The notes under the pieces are model-generated. The model had not been told where the DNA came from. It did not search any database and saw nothing but the letters and a program-made list of their open reading frames with translations. From positions 620,001 through 684,000 of the forward strand of contig NZ_LQQC01000010.1 in the NCBI RefSeq assembly GCF_001584615.1: a stretch of DNA of 64,000 bases, written 5' to 3'. Below are positions 33,908-43,988 of the stretch, one piece after another (positions within the stretch are counted from its first letter, which is position 1; every line of letters starts with the position of its first letter). The translations under genes and the position numbers were made by a program. This DNA is from Brevibacterium ravenspurgense (GTDB lineage: Bacteria; Actinomycetota; Actinomycetes; Actinomycetales; Brevibacteriaceae).

Positions 33908-36900
33908 CTCGGCGTTCTCCTTCCGGATCGAACAGTACGGTCGGCCCGACTTCGACTTCGGCGAAGCCGCCCTCGCACGTGGCCATGAGCTTCTGGCCGA
34001 TGAGCGACGGCCCGTTTTTGATCAGCGCAAGCCCGAACGTGCGGCCCAGGGCCTGCGAATCGTAGCTGGAGGTCACGTGCCCCTGCATGGGAATCGGCGC
34101 CTTCGGCAGACCTTCGCCCGTGTAGTCGCCCAGGTCATCGGGGAATACCAGCTGGCTGCCCTCCGGCAGGCGCAGCTTGGGGTCGGTCGGCAGGACGCTC
34201 ACCAGCTGTTTGCGGTTCTCATCGACGTTGGCAAGCCGTGAGTACGACCGCTTGCCGATGAAGTCCTTCTTCAGCTTCGATACGACCCAGTCCATGCCGA
34301 GGTCCTGCGGTGTGACGGTCCCGTCGGTGTCTTGGCCGACCACGATGTAGGCCTTTTCGGCTCGCAGCACGTGCATGGTTTCCGTGCCGTAGGGCGTGAT
34401 GTTGAACTCCGCGCCGGCGTCGGCAACGTCTTCCCACACCTTGAGTCCGTAGTAGGTGGGCACGTTGATCTCATAGGCCAGTTCACCGGAGAAGGTGATG
34501 CGCACGACCCGGGCGTCGATGCCGGAGGCGAGTGTCGTGTTGCGGTACTCCATGAACCCGAATCCCTCTTTCGACACATCGAGGTCCGGGGCCATTTTGC
34601 GCATGACGTCGCGGGATTTCGGGCCGACGACGGCGATTGTGCTGTACTGCTCGGTCGCCGATGTGAACACCACGTCCAGTTCCGGCCATTCGGTCTGCGA
34701 CCACTCTTCGAGCCATTCGAGGACATCGGCCGCTCCGCCGGTCGTGGTCGTCATGAAGAAGTGGTCGTCTGCCAGACGCAGGGTCACACCGTCGTCGAAC
34801 ACCATGCCGTCGGGAGTGCACATAACCCCGTAACGGGCTTTGCCGACCTTGAGCTTGAGGTAGCCGTTGGTGTAGATCCGGTTGATGAACTCCGCGGCGT
34901 CCTTGCCCTTGATTTCGATTTTGCCGAGTGTTGTGGCATCCAGGAAGCCCACGGATTCGCGTACTGCCCGGCATTCGCGGGCAACTGCTGCGTCCATGTC
35001 CTCCCCGTCCTGCGGGTAGTACCACGGGCGCTTCCACTGGCCGACGTCTTCGAACACCGCGCCGCGGGCCACGTGCCACGGGTGGATGTTCGTCTGCCGG
35101 GCGGCGTCGTAGAGTTTGCCGACGCCGCGCCCGGCAAGTGCCGCAAACGCCACCGGGGTGTAGGGGGCTCGGAAGGTTGTTGTGCCGATCTGCCCGGGGG
35201 TGATCCGCCTGTTTTCTCCCGAGGTGCCGCTCACCACAGTGTTGATCGGCTTCTGACCGGGCTGGCCGGTTGCCAGAGCGCTGATTTCAGCACCCGTGAG
35301 AGCTTCCGCGATGAGGCCAATGGTGTTGACTCCGCCGATCTTCCCCTGGTCCACACCCGTGGAGATCGAGGTGTAGCGCTTGATGTGCTCAACGGACAGC
35401 ATGCCTGCGCCGGAGGCTCGGATGATGTCGCGGACGGTGTTGTCGCGCTGGAAGTCGACGAAGTATTCAGCCAGTGCGGACAGCTGTTCGGGCTCGGTGC
35501 CCAGTTGCTGTTCGGCGTCTGGGCCGGGAATGAACCACAGCTGGTCGGCCTGGCCGGTCTCAGTCACGCGCGCGGCTGCCGTTTCGGGGTCGTAGAAGGA
35601 GCTGGCCTCCCCCGCTGCGGCTGCTGCTCCGGCGGCGGTTCCTTCGGCGAGCGCACGGGCCAAGCTGTAGCTTCCGTTGAGGGCGCCGACGGTGTGCTGG
35701 CGTTCGACGGCGGCAGCCGGGATGAATCCGGCCAGCTGGTCGTCCCAGTACATGCGGCCCTGCCGCTGGGAGTGCAGGTGGACATTCGGCGACAGTCCAC
35801 CGGAGACTGCGAGCAGGTCAGCTTCTACGCGTTCCGCCTGGTGTTCCTGACCGCGCGGGGCGATCCACACGGCTTCGAGGCGGTCTTCACCTTCCGCTTG
35901 GACCACGGCGCTGCCGGGGCGCACCTCGACACCGGCGGCTCGTGCCGTATCAGCCTGCGCGGAGTCGGCTCGAGAATCGACAATGGTGACCTCGGCTCCA
36001 GCGCGTGCCGCATCGACTGCGGTGCGATAGGGGGTGTCGTGGGTGGTGAACAGAACGATCTTCTGTCCCGCCAGCACCCCGTAGCGGCCCAGGTACCGCT
36101 GGACCGCGGAGGCGAGCATGATTCCGGGGAGGTCGTTGTCTGCAAAGACCAGCGGGCGGTCAAACGCTCCGGTGGCGAGCACGACTTCCCCGGCGACCAC
36201 GTGCCACAGCCTTTGGCGCGACACTCCGTCATGGCGGGTTTCGCCCGCAGCCTTGTATGCCGAGTCGCGGTCTTCGAGTGCCACGAGGTAGTTGTTGTCG
36301 TAGGAGCCGACAACAGTTGTGCGCGACAGCAGGCGGACGTTGCCTGAGTCTCGCAGCTCCCGCACTGTCTGTTCAACCCACTGGGCTGCCGGCAGGCCGT
36401 CGATGACGCTGGTTTCGTCATCCGGCGCGCAGTCCAGCAGGGTTCCGCCGAAGGCGTGGTCCTGTTCGAACAGCACGACGCGCTTGCCGGAGACCGCGGC
36501 GGCCTGTGCTGCGGCAAGGCCCGCGGGTCCGGATCCGATGACTGCGACTTCGGCGAAGATTGTGCTCTTGTCGTATTCGTCTTCATCCGGCCTCGGATCC
36601 AGCTGGCCGATGCCTTCGAGCAGCTTCACGGACATGCCCTCGGAGATTTCCACTCGCGTTGCCGGGAGCATGGATTCATTGTGTTCGCCTTTGACCATCA
36701 CGAAGGCGTTGGGCTCTTCCGCACCGGCTGAGAGAATGCCGCGGGGGCGGCGCCGGTAGATGGAGTCACCCACGCGGATCCGCCCGTTTGCCAGCAGGGC
36801 CGAGGCAATCGTGTCGCCTGCCTGCCCGGTGTAGGTCTGGCCGTCAACGGTGAAGGTGACGGTTCGTTCGGATGTGATTGAACCGGTGCGCACCCGGTGC

Positions 36901-36938
36901 GACGTGTGTGTCTGCTCAGCGTGGTTCTGCTCAGTCAT
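33900..36938 (-). CDS. soxA: Sarcosine oxidase alpha subunit
   Basis: A 1012-residue subunit. The N-terminal 2Fe-2S-like domain ([22 protein letters not shown]) leads into an FAD/NAD-binding domain with [15 protein letters not shown] at about residue 133. From about residue 640 to the end is a GcvT/aminomethyltransferase domain ([39 protein letters not shown]) that transfers the methyl carbon to tetrahydrofolate. The enzyme oxidises sarcosine to glycine, H2O2 and 5,10-methylene-THF. Length and domain order are standard. Overlaps soxD by eight bases. Confidence 0.96.
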   Translation of the reverse strand: MTEQNHAEQTHTSHRVRTGSITSERTVTFTVDGQTYTGQAGDTIASALLANGRIRVGDSIYRRRPRGILSAGAEEPNAFVMVKGEHNESMLPATRVEISEGMSVKLLEGIGQLDPRPDEDEYDKSTIFAEVAVIGSGPAGLAAAQAAAVSGKRVVLFEQDHAFGGTLLDCAPDDETSVIDGLPAAQWVEQTVRELRDSGNVRLLSRTTVVGSYDNNYLVALEDRDSAYKAAGETRHDGVSRQRLWHVVAGEVVLATGAFDRPLVFADNDLPGIMLASAVQRYLGRYGVLAGQKIVLFTTHDTPYRTAVDAARAGAEVTIVDSRADSAQADTARAAGVEVRPGSAVVQAEGEDRLEAVWIAPRGQEHQAERVEADLLAVSGGLSPNVHLHSQRQGRMYWDDQLAGFIPAAAVERQHTVGALNGSYSLARALAEGTAAGAAAAAGEASSFYDPETAAARVTETGQADQLWFIPGPDAEQQLGTEPEQLSALAEYFVDFQRDNTVRDIIRASGAGMLSVEHIKRYTSISTGVDQGKIGGVNTIGLIAEALTGAEISALATGQPGQKPINTVVSGTSGENRRITPGQIGTTTFRAPYTPVAFAALAGRGVGKLYDAARQTNIHPWHVARGAVFEDVGQWKRPWYYPQDGEDMDAAVARECRAVRESVGFLDATTLGKIEIKGKDAAEFINRIYTNGYLKLKVGKARYGVMCTPDGMVFDDGVTLRLADDHFFMTTTTGGAADVLEWLEEWSQTEWPELDVVFTSATEQYSTIAVVGPKSRDVMRKMAPDLDVSKEGFGFMEYRNTTLASGIDARVVRITFSGELAYEINVPTYYGLKVWEDVADAGAEFNITPYGTETMHVLRAEKAYIVVGQDTDGTVTPQDLGMDWVVSKLKKDFIGKRSYSRLANVDENRKQLVSVLPTDPKLRLPEGSQLVFPDDLGDYTGEGLPKAPIPMQGHVTSSYDSQALGRTFGLALIKNGPSLIGQKLMATCEGGFAEVEVGPTVLFDPEGERRDG

Positions 36939-37284
36939 TGTTCTTCCCTCCAGCTGTGTGCGGGCCGGATTCCTGCGGGGCCGCCATGGGAGTTACGGCC
37001 GGCGGCTGCGGAAGTTCGGGTTTGGGGTCCGTCAGACGGTAGGTGGTGGAAATCGTGTAGCTCTGGGTGTCGCGCAGGACGTTGAACCATTTGCGGCAGC
37101 CGGCGGTGTGCGCCCAGCGTTCGTAGAACGAGCCTTTGGGGTTGTCCCGATAGAACACGTATTCGGCCCACTGTTCGTCAGTGAGTGCCTGAGGGTCTTC
37201 CGGGTAGTTCACGTGGGCTTGGCCGCCGTAGGTGTATTCGGTTTCAGCGCGGGGCCCGCAGTACGGGCAGTCGATCATGAGCAT
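36931..37284 (-). CDS. soxD: Sarcosine oxidase delta subunit
   Basis: A 117-residue zinc protein with the zinc motif CPYCG near the N-terminus, then [25 protein letters not shown], which supplies the other ligands (H and C). These motifs are diagnostic of SoxD. The C-terminus is a Pro-rich tail. ATG is preceded by GAGGAG. It lies 11 bases after soxB. Confidence 0.94.
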   Translation of the reverse strand: MLMIDCPYCGPRAETEYTYGGQAHVNYPEDPQALTDEQWAEYVFYRDNPKGSFYERWAHTAGCRKWFNVLRDTQSYTISTTYRLTDPKPELPQPPAVTPMAAPQESGPHTAGGKNND

Positions 37285-37295
37285 GATGACTCCTC

Positions 37296-38552
37296 TCAGT
37301 GGGCGACGGCGGCAGCGCCGTGTTCGTCGATGAGCTGGCCGGTGACAAAGCGCTCAAGGCTGAAGGGGGCATTGAGCGGATGGGGTTCGTCTTCGGCGAT
37401 GGTGTGTGCGTAGGTCAGGCCGGCTGCGGGGGCGCCTTTGAAGCCGCCGGTCCCCCAGCCGCAGTTGATGTAGAGCTGGTCGACCTCGGTTTTCGACACA
37501 ATCGGCGAGGCGTCGAGTGTCACGTCGACGATCCCTCCCCAGGTGCGCAGCAGGTGGGCGCGGGCGAAGATGGGGAACAGTTCAACAGCTGCTGACATCT
37601 GGTTTTCGATCACGTGGAATGAGCCGCGCTGGCCGTAGCCGTTGTAGGAGTCCACACCGGCGCCCATGACGAGTTCGCCCTTGTGAGCCTGGGATACGTA
37701 CACGTGCACGTGATTGCTCATCACGACATTGGGGTGGACCTGTTCGTGCAGTTCGGATACGAGCGCCTGCAGCGGATGGGACTGGATGGGCACCCGGATG
37801 CCTGCCAGTTCAGCCAGGACCGATGTGTGTCCGGCTGCGCACATGGCGACTTTGCCGGCTGCGATTGTGCCGCGGGTCGTCTGCACTCCCGTCACCCTGT
37901 TGCCGTCGAAGAGGAAGCCGGTGACTTCGCAGTTCTGGATGAGGTCCACGCCGAGTTCGGCGGCGCGCTTGGCATAGCCCCAGGCCACCCAGTCGTGTTT
38001 GGCGATGCCGCCGCGCGGCTGGTAGGTCGCGCCCATGACGGGGTAGCGAATGTCGTCGCTGATGTTGATGATGGGGCAGGCTTCTTTCACCTGCTGCGGA
38101 TCGAGCCATTCGGAGTCGATTCCGTTGAGGCGGTTGGCTTCGACCCGGCGGATGGATTCGCGCACATCCCCCAGCGTGTGGGCCAGATTGAGAACTCCGC
38201 GCTGCGAAAAGAACAGGGTGCAGTCGAGCTCTTCTTCCAGCCCCTCCCACAGTTTCAGCGAGTGTTCGTAGATCGCTGCGGATTCATCCCACAGGTAGTT
38301 CGACCGGATGATGGTGGTGTTGCGGGCCATGTTGCCGCCTGCCAACCATCCTTTTTCCACGACGGCGACATTCGTGATGCCGTGGTTCTTCGCCAAGTAG
38401 TAGGCGGTGGCCAGACCGTGCCCGCCGCCTCCGATGATGACGACGTCATAGGACTTTTTGGGCTCCGGATTTCCCCACATGAAATCGGGGTGTTCCGGCA
38501 GTTCCCGCTGATTCGCAGTCAGAACACCGGTGTCGATGCGCTTAATGCTCAT
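37296..38552 (-). CDS. soxB: Sarcosine oxidase beta subunit
   Basis: A 418-residue flavoprotein (DAO family) that binds noncovalent FAD through [17 protein letters not shown] and carries covalent FMN on a histidine near residue 170 (the [15 protein letters not shown] region is in the expected place). It performs the actual oxidation of sarcosine. The conserved C-terminal [16 protein letters not shown] motif is intact. ATG preceded by AAGGAG. First gene of soxBDAG; promoter in the 190-bp gap to the divergent regulator. Confidence 0.95.
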   Translation of the reverse strand: MSIKRIDTGVLTANQRELPEHPDFMWGNPEPKKSYDVVIIGGGGHGLATAYYLAKNHGITNVAVVEKGWLAGGNMARNTTIIRSNYLWDESAAIYEHSLKLWEGLEEELDCTLFFSQRGVLNLAHTLGDVRESIRRVEANRLNGIDSEWLDPQQVKEACPIINISDDIRYPVMGATYQPRGGIAKHDWVAWGYAKRAAELGVDLIQNCEVTGFLFDGNRVTGVQTTRGTIAAGKVAMCAAGHTSVLAELAGIRVPIQSHPLQALVSELHEQVHPNVVMSNHVHVYVSQAHKGELVMGAGVDSYNGYGQRGSFHVIENQMSAAVELFPIFARAHLLRTWGGIVDVTLDASPIVSKTEVDQLYINCGWGTGGFKGAPAAGLTYAHTIAEDEPHPLNAPFSLERFVTGQLIDEHGAAAVAH

Positions 38553-38742
38553 GGGCGGCTCCTTGCTATCGGCTCTGATGAGCAGGAATCGTTAAACGAC
38601 GACTGATATATAAGTGTCATATTAGAATTGCTGAAAAGGTCAGGTCAAGAGAACCGCACACCGATTTTTGCCTGATTTCTGCCAAGCCCAGACCGATCTC
38701 AACGCCACAGCGAGAAGACTCAACCACTGAAGGAGCCACACC

Positions 38743-39441
38743 ATGAGTTCAGCCCCAGCCGAACTCCCCCAGTGGGGGCCGACCGGCACCTCGTTAGCCC
38801 AGACTGCCTATGAGGCGATCAAAGAGAAGCTCATCCTGCTGCGCATCGGCCCCGGTGAGCCGATCAGCGAAACCGAGCTCGCAGACGAACTGGGAGCCGG
38901 CCGGACACCCATACGGGAAGCGCTCAAACGCCTGGAAGGCGATCACCTGGTGGTGAGCTACCCGCGGCGCGGAACTTTTGCAGCGGGCGTCGACATTGCC
39001 GAACTCGCAGCCGTGACAGAGCTGCGCAGAGCACTCGAACCCGTCGCGGCCAGCGCCGCCGCTGAACGCGCCAACGCGCAGCAGCGGGACGATCTGCGTG
39101 CCGCCATCGAGCGCATCCGCAGCTTTGTCGCAGAAGCCCCCGAGGATTCCGCCGGAGACGGCGGGGCCGCAGAAGCGTTTCTACGGCTGGACACCCTGGT
39201 CCACCACACCATTTATCAGGCCTGCGGCAATGCGCACATTGCCGACATCCTGGCCCGCTATCACTACCTGGCCATGCGGATCTGGGCGCTCGCCGCACAC
39301 CGCCTGCCTGGAATCATTGAGCACGCCGAAGATCACATTCCGCTGCTGGAGGCCATTGTCGACGGCCAAGCCGATAAGGCTGCAACCATGACAGTTGAAC
39401 ACATCGACGAATTCGAGCGCAGCCTGCGCGCCATGTTCTGA
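38743..39441 (+). CDS. GntR-family (FCD domain) transcriptional regulator
   Basis: A 232-residue regulator with an N-terminal winged helix (SETELADELGAGRTPIREALKRLEGDHLV) and a C-terminal FCD ligand domain (DTLVHHTIYQACGN). FCD metal-binding histidines appear in HHT and EHAEDH. It is transcribed away from soxB, and purU follows, so it most likely controls sarcosine use in response to sarcosine or a related metabolite. GAAGGAG sits before ATG. The 190-bp gap contains an AT-rich segment near 38606-38628 that could hold the operator; I could not define a clean palindrome. Confidence 0.9.
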   Translation: MSSAPAELPQWGPTGTSLAQTAYEAIKEKLILLRIGPGEPISETELADELGAGRTPIREALKRLEGDHLVVSYPRRGTFAAGVDIAELAAVTELRRALEPVAASAAAERANAQQRDDLRAAIERIRSFVAEAPEDSAGDGGAAEAFLRLDTLVHHTIYQACGNAHIADILARYHYLAMRIWALAAHRLPGIIEHAEDHIPLLEAIVDGQADKAATMTVEHIDEFERSLRAMF

Positions 39442-39547
39442 CGCTGACCGCCACCTTCGGGAAGCACCCAAACAGGGGCGCTGACCTGATGCAATGCCGG
39501 TACTGGTTCAATAGCTCCAGCCGATTTCACCAAACAAAGTGAGAGCC

Positions 39548-40390
39548 ATGGAGCGCTTCATCATCACCGTCGCCTGCGCAGACGCGCCGGGCATCGTCCA
39601 CGCCGTCACGGAAGTCCTCGTCCGCCTCGGTGGGAACATCGTCGAATCCCAGCAGTTCACCTCGCCGGACTCCGGGACGTTCTTCTTGCGCATCGAGGTT
39701 GATGCACCGTGCGACCGCGAACAACTGGAAGCCGCAATGGCGCCTGTCAAGGAACGCTTCACCATGGAGCTGGGCCTGCACCGCAGTGCCGACAGGGTGC
39801 GCACCCTCATCATGGGCTCAAAAGATCCGCGGACCCTCAACGAGGTGCTGTTCGACCATCACCTGGGCCAGCTCAACATCGATGTGCCGCTGGTCGTGTC
39901 CAATCACATGGACCTGAAGAAGCACGCAGACTTCTACGGCGTGGACTACGAGCACGTCCCGATCACCAAGGACACGAAAACCGAAGCAGAAGCCCGACTG
40001 CTGGAGCTCATCGAGGAACACGACATCGAACTGGTGGTGCTTGCCCGCTACATGCAGATCCTGTCGGACGAACTGGCTGAAAAGCTGGCGGGGCGGGCCA
40101 TCAACATCCACCACTCGTTCCTACCGGCTTTCAAGGGCGCTCGCCCCTACCACCAGGCGCACAGTCGCGGCGTGAAGCTCATCGGCGCCACGGCTCACTA
40201 CGTGACGGCTGACCTCGATGAGGGGCCGATCATCGAGCAGAACGTCGTACGGGTCGACCACACGAAGTCACCGGATGAGCTCATTGCAATCGGGCGCAAT
40301 GTTGAGGGCCGGACGCTGGCCCAGGCGGTGCGCTGGCATGCCGAGCACCGCGTGCTGATGGATGGGACCCGCACCGTCGTGTTCAGCTGA
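39548..40390 (+). CDS. purU: Formyltetrahydrofolate deformylase
   Basis: A 280-residue enzyme that hydrolyses 10-formyl-THF to formate and THF. The N-terminal ACT domain (CADAPGIVHAVTEVLVRLGGNIVES) is followed by a formyltransferase-like domain with NIHHSFLPAFKGA, ATAHYV and the catalytic DLDEGPIIEQ. Next to soxBDAG it would drain one-carbon units after sarcosine oxidation and restore free THF. A GTG three codons upstream is possible; the ATG fits the family start. Ends at a terminator. Confidence 0.96.
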   Translation: MERFIITVACADAPGIVHAVTEVLVRLGGNIVESQQFTSPDSGTFFLRIEVDAPCDREQLEAAMAPVKERFTMELGLHRSADRVRTLIMGSKDPRTLNEVLFDHHLGQLNIDVPLVVSNHMDLKKHADFYGVDYEHVPITKDTKTEAEARLLELIEEHDIELVVLARYMQILSDELAEKLAGRAINIHHSFLPAFKGARPYHQAHSRGVKLIGATAHYVTADLDEGPIIEQNVVRVDHTKSPDELIAIGRNVEGRTLAQAVRWHAEHRVLMDGTRTVVFS

Positions 40391-40403
40391 TTCGCCCTTC
40401 TTC

Positions 40404-40450
40404 AGGCCTCGTCAGGGAACTGGAACTCCAGTTTTCTGACGAGGCCTTCC
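40404..40450 (+). terminator. Terminator after purU
   Basis: A 12-bp stem AGGCCTCGTCAG/CTGACGAGGCCT (40404-40415 with 40436-40447) with a 20-nt loop that can itself pair (CTGGAACTCCAG), followed by TCCTCTT. Confidence 0.82.
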
Positions 40451-40543
40451 TCTTGCTGGGCCCCAACTTTGGGCGCCGAGAAAAAGATCTTCGATACAGC
40501 CAGACCCGCCGAGCAAGGCATTCAGCATGATTCTTTTGCGTTA

Positions 40544-40562
40544 TTGGATAAGGCTAACCTAA
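40544..40562 (+). promoter_or_regulatory. DtxR-type iron box upstream of the siderophore-binding protein gene
   Basis: TTGGATAAGGCTAACCTAA matches the known DtxR consensus TTAGGTTAGGCTAACCTAA at 16 of 19 positions. It lies 45 bp before the GTG start of an iron-siderophore binding protein, where an iron-bound repressor would block the promoter. A second overlapping half (AACCTAA) follows at once. Confidence 0.85.
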
Positions 40563-40607
40563 CCTAATGTTTCGTCTCTTTAATCCAGATCGCAACAGAG
40601 GAATCCT

Positions 40608-41672
40608 GTGTCTCCTTTCCCCATCGCTCGTGCCGGGCGAGCCCTGGCAGCAGCGGCAATCGCCGGCTCACTCGCATTCACCCTCGCAGCCTGCGGCACA
40701 GAGCAGTCCGGCAGCAGCAGCCAAACGCAGGCCACTGCGGCCACTGACGAATTCCCGGTCACGGTCGAGCACGCATTCGGCAAGACCACAGTCGAGAAGA
40801 ACCCCCAGCGAGTGGCGACGGTCGGCTGGGCTAACCACGAAGTTCCGTTGGCCCTTGGAATTGTGCCGGTCGGAATGTCGAAGGCCACGTGGGGCGATGA
40901 CGATGGCAACGGCATCATGCCGTGGGACGAAGAAAAGCTCTCTGAGCTTGGCGGAGAAACGCCGGTCCTCTTCGATGAGACCGACGGCATCCCGTTTGAG
41001 GAAGTTGCCAACACGAAGCCGGATGTCATCCTCGCGTCCTACTCCGGGCTGACGAAGGAAGACTACGAAACCCTCAGCAAGATCGCACGGGTTGTGGCCT
41101 ACCCCGACATTCCCTGGGGAACGTCGATGAAAGACATGACGGAGATGAACGCCACAGCGCTTGGCCGAAAGGCCGATGGCGAAAAGCTTGTTCAGGACGC
41201 TGAAAAGAAGGTTGCCGACGCTCTCGAGAAGCATCCAGACCTGAAGGGCAAGAAGGTGCTGTTCACGTCGTTCAGCGGTACCGAGGATTCATCTAAGGTC
41301 GGCTTCTTCTCAACAAAAGATCCCCGCATGGGCTTTTTGGCCGAACACGGCTTTGCCGCACCGGACTACGTCAAGAGCGAATCTGAGAAGAGCGATGCGT
41401 TCTGGCTCGAGGTGTCAGCGGAGAAGCCCGAGGTGTTCAAGGACGCCGACCTCGTTGTGTCGTACTCGTCAGGCAGCAAGGAAGACGACGAAAAGCAGTT
41501 GAAGAGCATGCAGTCCGATCCGCTCCTGTCGAAGATTCCCGCAATCGCCGACGGCCGTGTTGCGTTCCTCGAGAACGGACCTCTGGGAGCAGCCGCGAAC
41601 CCGTCGCCGCTGTCAATTCCGTGGGGCATTGACCGCTACTTCGAGCAGCTGGATGAAGCCCTCAAGGCCTGA
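40608..41672 (+). CDS. Iron-siderophore ABC transporter substrate-binding lipoprotein
   Basis: A 354-residue FepB/FecB-type binding lipoprotein. The lipobox LAAC places the acylated cysteine at about residue 29. The mature part opens with VTVEHAFGKTTVEKNPQRVATVGW, the standard start of this family, and ends PWGIDRYFEQLDEAL. It captures ferric siderophore outside the membrane for the permease that follows. GTG start after GAGGA. Iron control is suggested by the DtxR box. Overlaps the permease gene by 20 bases. Confidence 0.93.
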   Translation: MSPFPIARAGRALAAAAIAGSLAFTLAACGTEQSGSSSQTQATAATDEFPVTVEHAFGKTTVEKNPQRVATVGWANHEVPLALGIVPVGMSKATWGDDDGNGIMPWDEEKLSELGGETPVLFDETDGIPFEEVANTKPDVILASYSGLTKEDYETLSKIARVVAYPDIPWGTSMKDMTEMNATALGRKADGEKLVQDAEKKVADALEKHPDLKGKKVLFTSFSGTEDSSKVGFFSTKDPRMGFLAEHGFAAPDYVKSESEKSDAFWLEVSAEKPEVFKDADLVVSYSSGSKEDDEKQLKSMQSDPLLSKIPAIADGRVAFLENGPLGAAANPSPLSIPWGIDRYFEQLDEALKA

Positions 41673-42696
41673 CGCGAAGCCGCTCAGTGCGCCTGCTTCG
41701 TCGACAGGCGGCGTCAAGTCGGCAACGGCGATTGCCCTGCTTGTTGTCCTTGTCGCCGCTGCCGCGGTGTGCTCATTGATGTTCGGAGTGCGAAGCATGA
41801 CGGCTTCTGACGCACTCGGCGCACTGACCGGCAGCACTTCAACTGCCGGTGAGGCAGCCGCGGCGGGCAGGATTCCGCGCACCGCGCTGGCCATGAGCGT
41901 CGGCGCGGCCCTTGCCGCGGCGGGAACCACGCTGCAGGCCGTTACCCGCAATCCACTTGCCGACCCCGGTATCTTCGGGATTCTTGCGGGCGCCGCGCTG
42001 GCGGTATCAGCTTCTATGGCGTTCACCGGGCTGTCGCGTCCCGCTCCGACAATGGTCGTCGCCGTTGTCGGAGCGTTTGCCGCGTCTGCCTTTGTCTACG
42101 CCGTCGGGTCTCTGGGGCGAGGCGGTGCTACTCCTCTGAAGCTCGCCTTGTCAGGTGCCGCGACCGCCGCGGCCCTGTCGAGTCTGACCAGCGCAGTCAT
42201 ACTTCCGCGCGAGGACGTCATGGACCGGTTTCGCTTCTGGCAGATCGGCTCTGTGGGAGGTGCCGAGTGGTCGACTCTTGCCGCTGCCGCTCCCCTGCTC
42301 GTAACCGGCGCTGTCATCGTGTGGCTGTCCGCTTCCGGACTGAACGCTCTGGCTTTGGGTGATGAAGCGGCGGCTGGCTTGGGCGTACCGGCGGGCAGAA
42401 CCCGACTGCTTGCCGTCGTCGGTGCGGTGATCTTGTGCGGAACCGCTGTTGCGGTCGCAGGGCCGATCGGATTCATCGGGCTCATCGTTCCCCACACCCT
42501 GCGCCTGCTTCTGGGTACGGACCACAAGCTTCTCATTCCAGCCTCGTTCCTGGGAGGTGCCGTCATTCTCACCGCAGCAGACACCCTCGGGCGCGTTGTC
42601 GGCCGACCCAGTGAGATTGCGGTCGGCATCATCACGCCTCTTCTGGGGGCACCCCTGTTCATTTGGCTGGCTAGGTGTACTGATCGGGGAGGTTAG
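41653..42696 (+). CDS. FecCD-type siderophore permease, 3' end replaced by IS sequence
   Basis: A ten-helix iron-chelate permease. Family motifs are AVTRNPLADPGIFGILAGAAL, GPIGFIGLIVPHTLRLLLGTDHKLLIP and SEIAVGIITPLLGAPLFIWL. The reading frame is complete to about eight residues from the normal end, then runs into the IS481 left end at 42676, so the protein ends CTDRGG. The usual second permease and ATPase do not follow; IS and unrelated DNA do. The protein might still fold, but the import system is incomplete here unless a partner ATPase is elsewhere. Confidence 0.88.
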   Translation: MKPSRPDAKPLSAPASSTGGVKSATAIALLVVLVAAAAVCSLMFGVRSMTASDALGALTGSTSTAGEAAAAGRIPRTALAMSVGAALAAAGTTLQAVTRNPLADPGIFGILAGAALAVSASMAFTGLSRPAPTMVVAVVGAFAASAFVYAVGSLGRGGATPLKLALSGAATAAALSSLTSAVILPREDVMDRFRFWQIGSVGGAEWSTLAAAAPLLVTGAVIVWLSASGLNALALGDEAAAGLGVPAGRTRLLAVVGAVILCGTAVAVAGPIGFIGLIVPHTLRLLLGTDHKLLIPASFLGGAVILTAADTLGRVVGRPSEIAVGIITPLLGAPLFIWLARCTDRGG

Positions 42697-43660
42697 TTAA
42701 TCGTGTGATTGGTGGCTGGCCTCCGCATGCGGAATGGGGTCGGTGGTGATTATAGTCGTGGAGCCATTTGCCAAGTGCGTCGTTGCGTTCGTTTTCTGAT
42801 TGGTAGCACCTGGCATAAGCCCACCCATCTGTGAGCGTTCGGTGAAAGCGTTCGATCTTGCCGTTCGTCTGCGGTCGGTAGGGTCGTGTCCATTTCGGCG
42901 TGATGCCCAGCTCAGCACACGTTTGCTGCCACAGTGTTGATCGGTAACACGACCCGTTATCACTGATGACTCTCTTGACGTGAACATTGCGGTCTGCGAA
43001 CCATGCAGTCGCCCGGCGCAACACCCCTGCTGCGGTGACGGCCTTTTCATCATCGTGGATCTCTGCGTACGCCACCCGGGAATGGTCATCGACCACGGTG
43101 TGGACAAAGCAGTATCCCAACGCGGAGTGTCTGGACCGATCCTGTGGCTTGCCTTCTGTCTTTGCCCGGTTGAGGAAACCCTGAGCCTTGCCGACAAACC
43201 GCCACCCACCACCATCGGGGATCTTGCCGAACTTCGTCACATCCACATGGAGTAAGTCCCCCGGCTGATCATGTTCATAACGACGCACGACCTCACCGGT
43301 GGCACGGTCAAGATACGACAGCCGGTTCAGCCGGCAGCGTGTAAGCACCTGATGCGCTGTTGACGGCGCCACACCGCACAGAACAGCCAACTGCGCAGGT
43401 CCGATGCGTTTACGCAACCGCAGCGACACGATGCGTTTGACCACCTTAGACGTGGTCTTATTCGGGCTTGTGCGGGGTCGGGAAGAACGATCCTGCATGC
43501 CTTCACCATTGCGATAGCGTTCAACCCACCGTTTGACCGTTGGCCACGAACACTGAAAACGAGCAGCTACTTCAGCAATCGGCACGCCGTGTTCAACAAC
43601 GAGCTTGGCAACTTTCAAACGATGACGAGGAGTCAACGCTGCATTAGAGTGGACCATCAA
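42671..43660 (-). CDS. IS481-family DDE transposase
   Basis: A 329-residue transposase. An N-terminal helix-turn-helix (VAEVAARFQCSWPTVKRWVERY region) precedes an rve integrase core with the catalytic triad D in HVDVTKFG, D in VISDNGSCY and E in KIERFHRTL. The YNHHRPHSACGGQPP ending is typical. The stop codon TAG is made by the flanking CTAG at 42671-42674, outside the inverted repeat, as reported for some IS481 members. No frameshift is seen, so the copy may be active. Confidence 0.95.
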   Translation of the reverse strand: MMVHSNAALTPRHRLKVAKLVVEHGVPIAEVAARFQCSWPTVKRWVERYRNGEGMQDRSSRPRTSPNKTTSKVVKRIVSLRLRKRIGPAQLAVLCGVAPSTAHQVLTRCRLNRLSYLDRATGEVVRRYEHDQPGDLLHVDVTKFGKIPDGGGWRFVGKAQGFLNRAKTEGKPQDRSRHSALGYCFVHTVVDDHSRVAYAEIHDDEKAVTAAGVLRRATAWFADRNVHVKRVISDNGSCYRSTLWQQTCAELGITPKWTRPYRPQTNGKIERFHRTLTDGWAYARCYQSENERNDALGKWLHDYNHHRPHSACGGQPPITRLTNLPDQYT

Positions 43661-43769
43661 GAAGACCTCTTGTGTCGAGTGAGCGGATTAGAGCACCTTC
43701 ATTCCACACCAGAGGTCTTCCCTATGCCACCGCAACACACAAACTCAACCAACGTCCCCGGTTAGTACA
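42676..43769 (-). mobile_element. IS481-family insertion sequence
   Basis: About 1,094 bp. Terminal inverted repeats are TGTACTGATCGGGGAGGTTA at the left and TGTACTAACCGGGGACGTTG read inward from the right, matching at 16 of 20 positions. One DDE transposase fills the element. Flanking bases are GCTAGG on the left and GCTAAC on the right, so only GCTA is shared and there is no full target duplication of the NCTAGN type known for IS481. The lost duplication and unrelated flanks point to a rearrangement through the IS. Confidence 0.92.
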
Positions 43770-43792
43770 GCTAACTGAGCTGGCGGGCGGGC

Positions 43793-43988
43793 TCACTCAG
43801 TCCGTGACTTCACTGATCCCGCAAACTCCGTCGCGAACGCGAGCAGTTCAGCGTCCTTAGCCGGGTGCGCCACAATCTGGATCGACTGTGGGTACCCGGC
43901 ACTGTCGGTGGTGTGCCACGGAACCACAACGGCCGGCCACCCCAACACGTTAAACGGCTGGCTGTAATGCATGTATACCGGTTGGACA
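43793..43988 (-). pseudogene. 3' remnant of an amidase-signature family gene
   Basis: About 60 C-terminal codons survive: YSQPFNVLGWPAVVVPW, then SIQIVAHPAKDAELLAFATEF before the stop. These are the final strands of amidase-signature enzymes (GatA-like). Everything upstream, including the Ser-Ser-Lys catalytic core, is missing. The frame runs straight into a CRISPR repeat at 43989, so the open frame continuing beyond that is not amidase sequence. A deletion joined the two. Confidence 0.75.

Noticed and set aside
34332-36347. Very long plus-strand open frame (671 codons) opposite soxA
   Set aside because: It is a mirror of high-GC codon use on the opposite strand. SoxA is certain by domain order, and the frame shows no domain or start site.
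38553-38742. A glycine or THF riboswitch upstream of soxB
   Set aside because: The gap is 190 bp and I found neither the paired glycine aptamer pattern nor another known fold; the GntR regulator is a sufficient explanation.
42670-43775. A six-base target duplication around the IS481 copy
   Set aside because: Flanks are GCTAGG and GCTAAC; only four bases match, so I do not claim a duplication.
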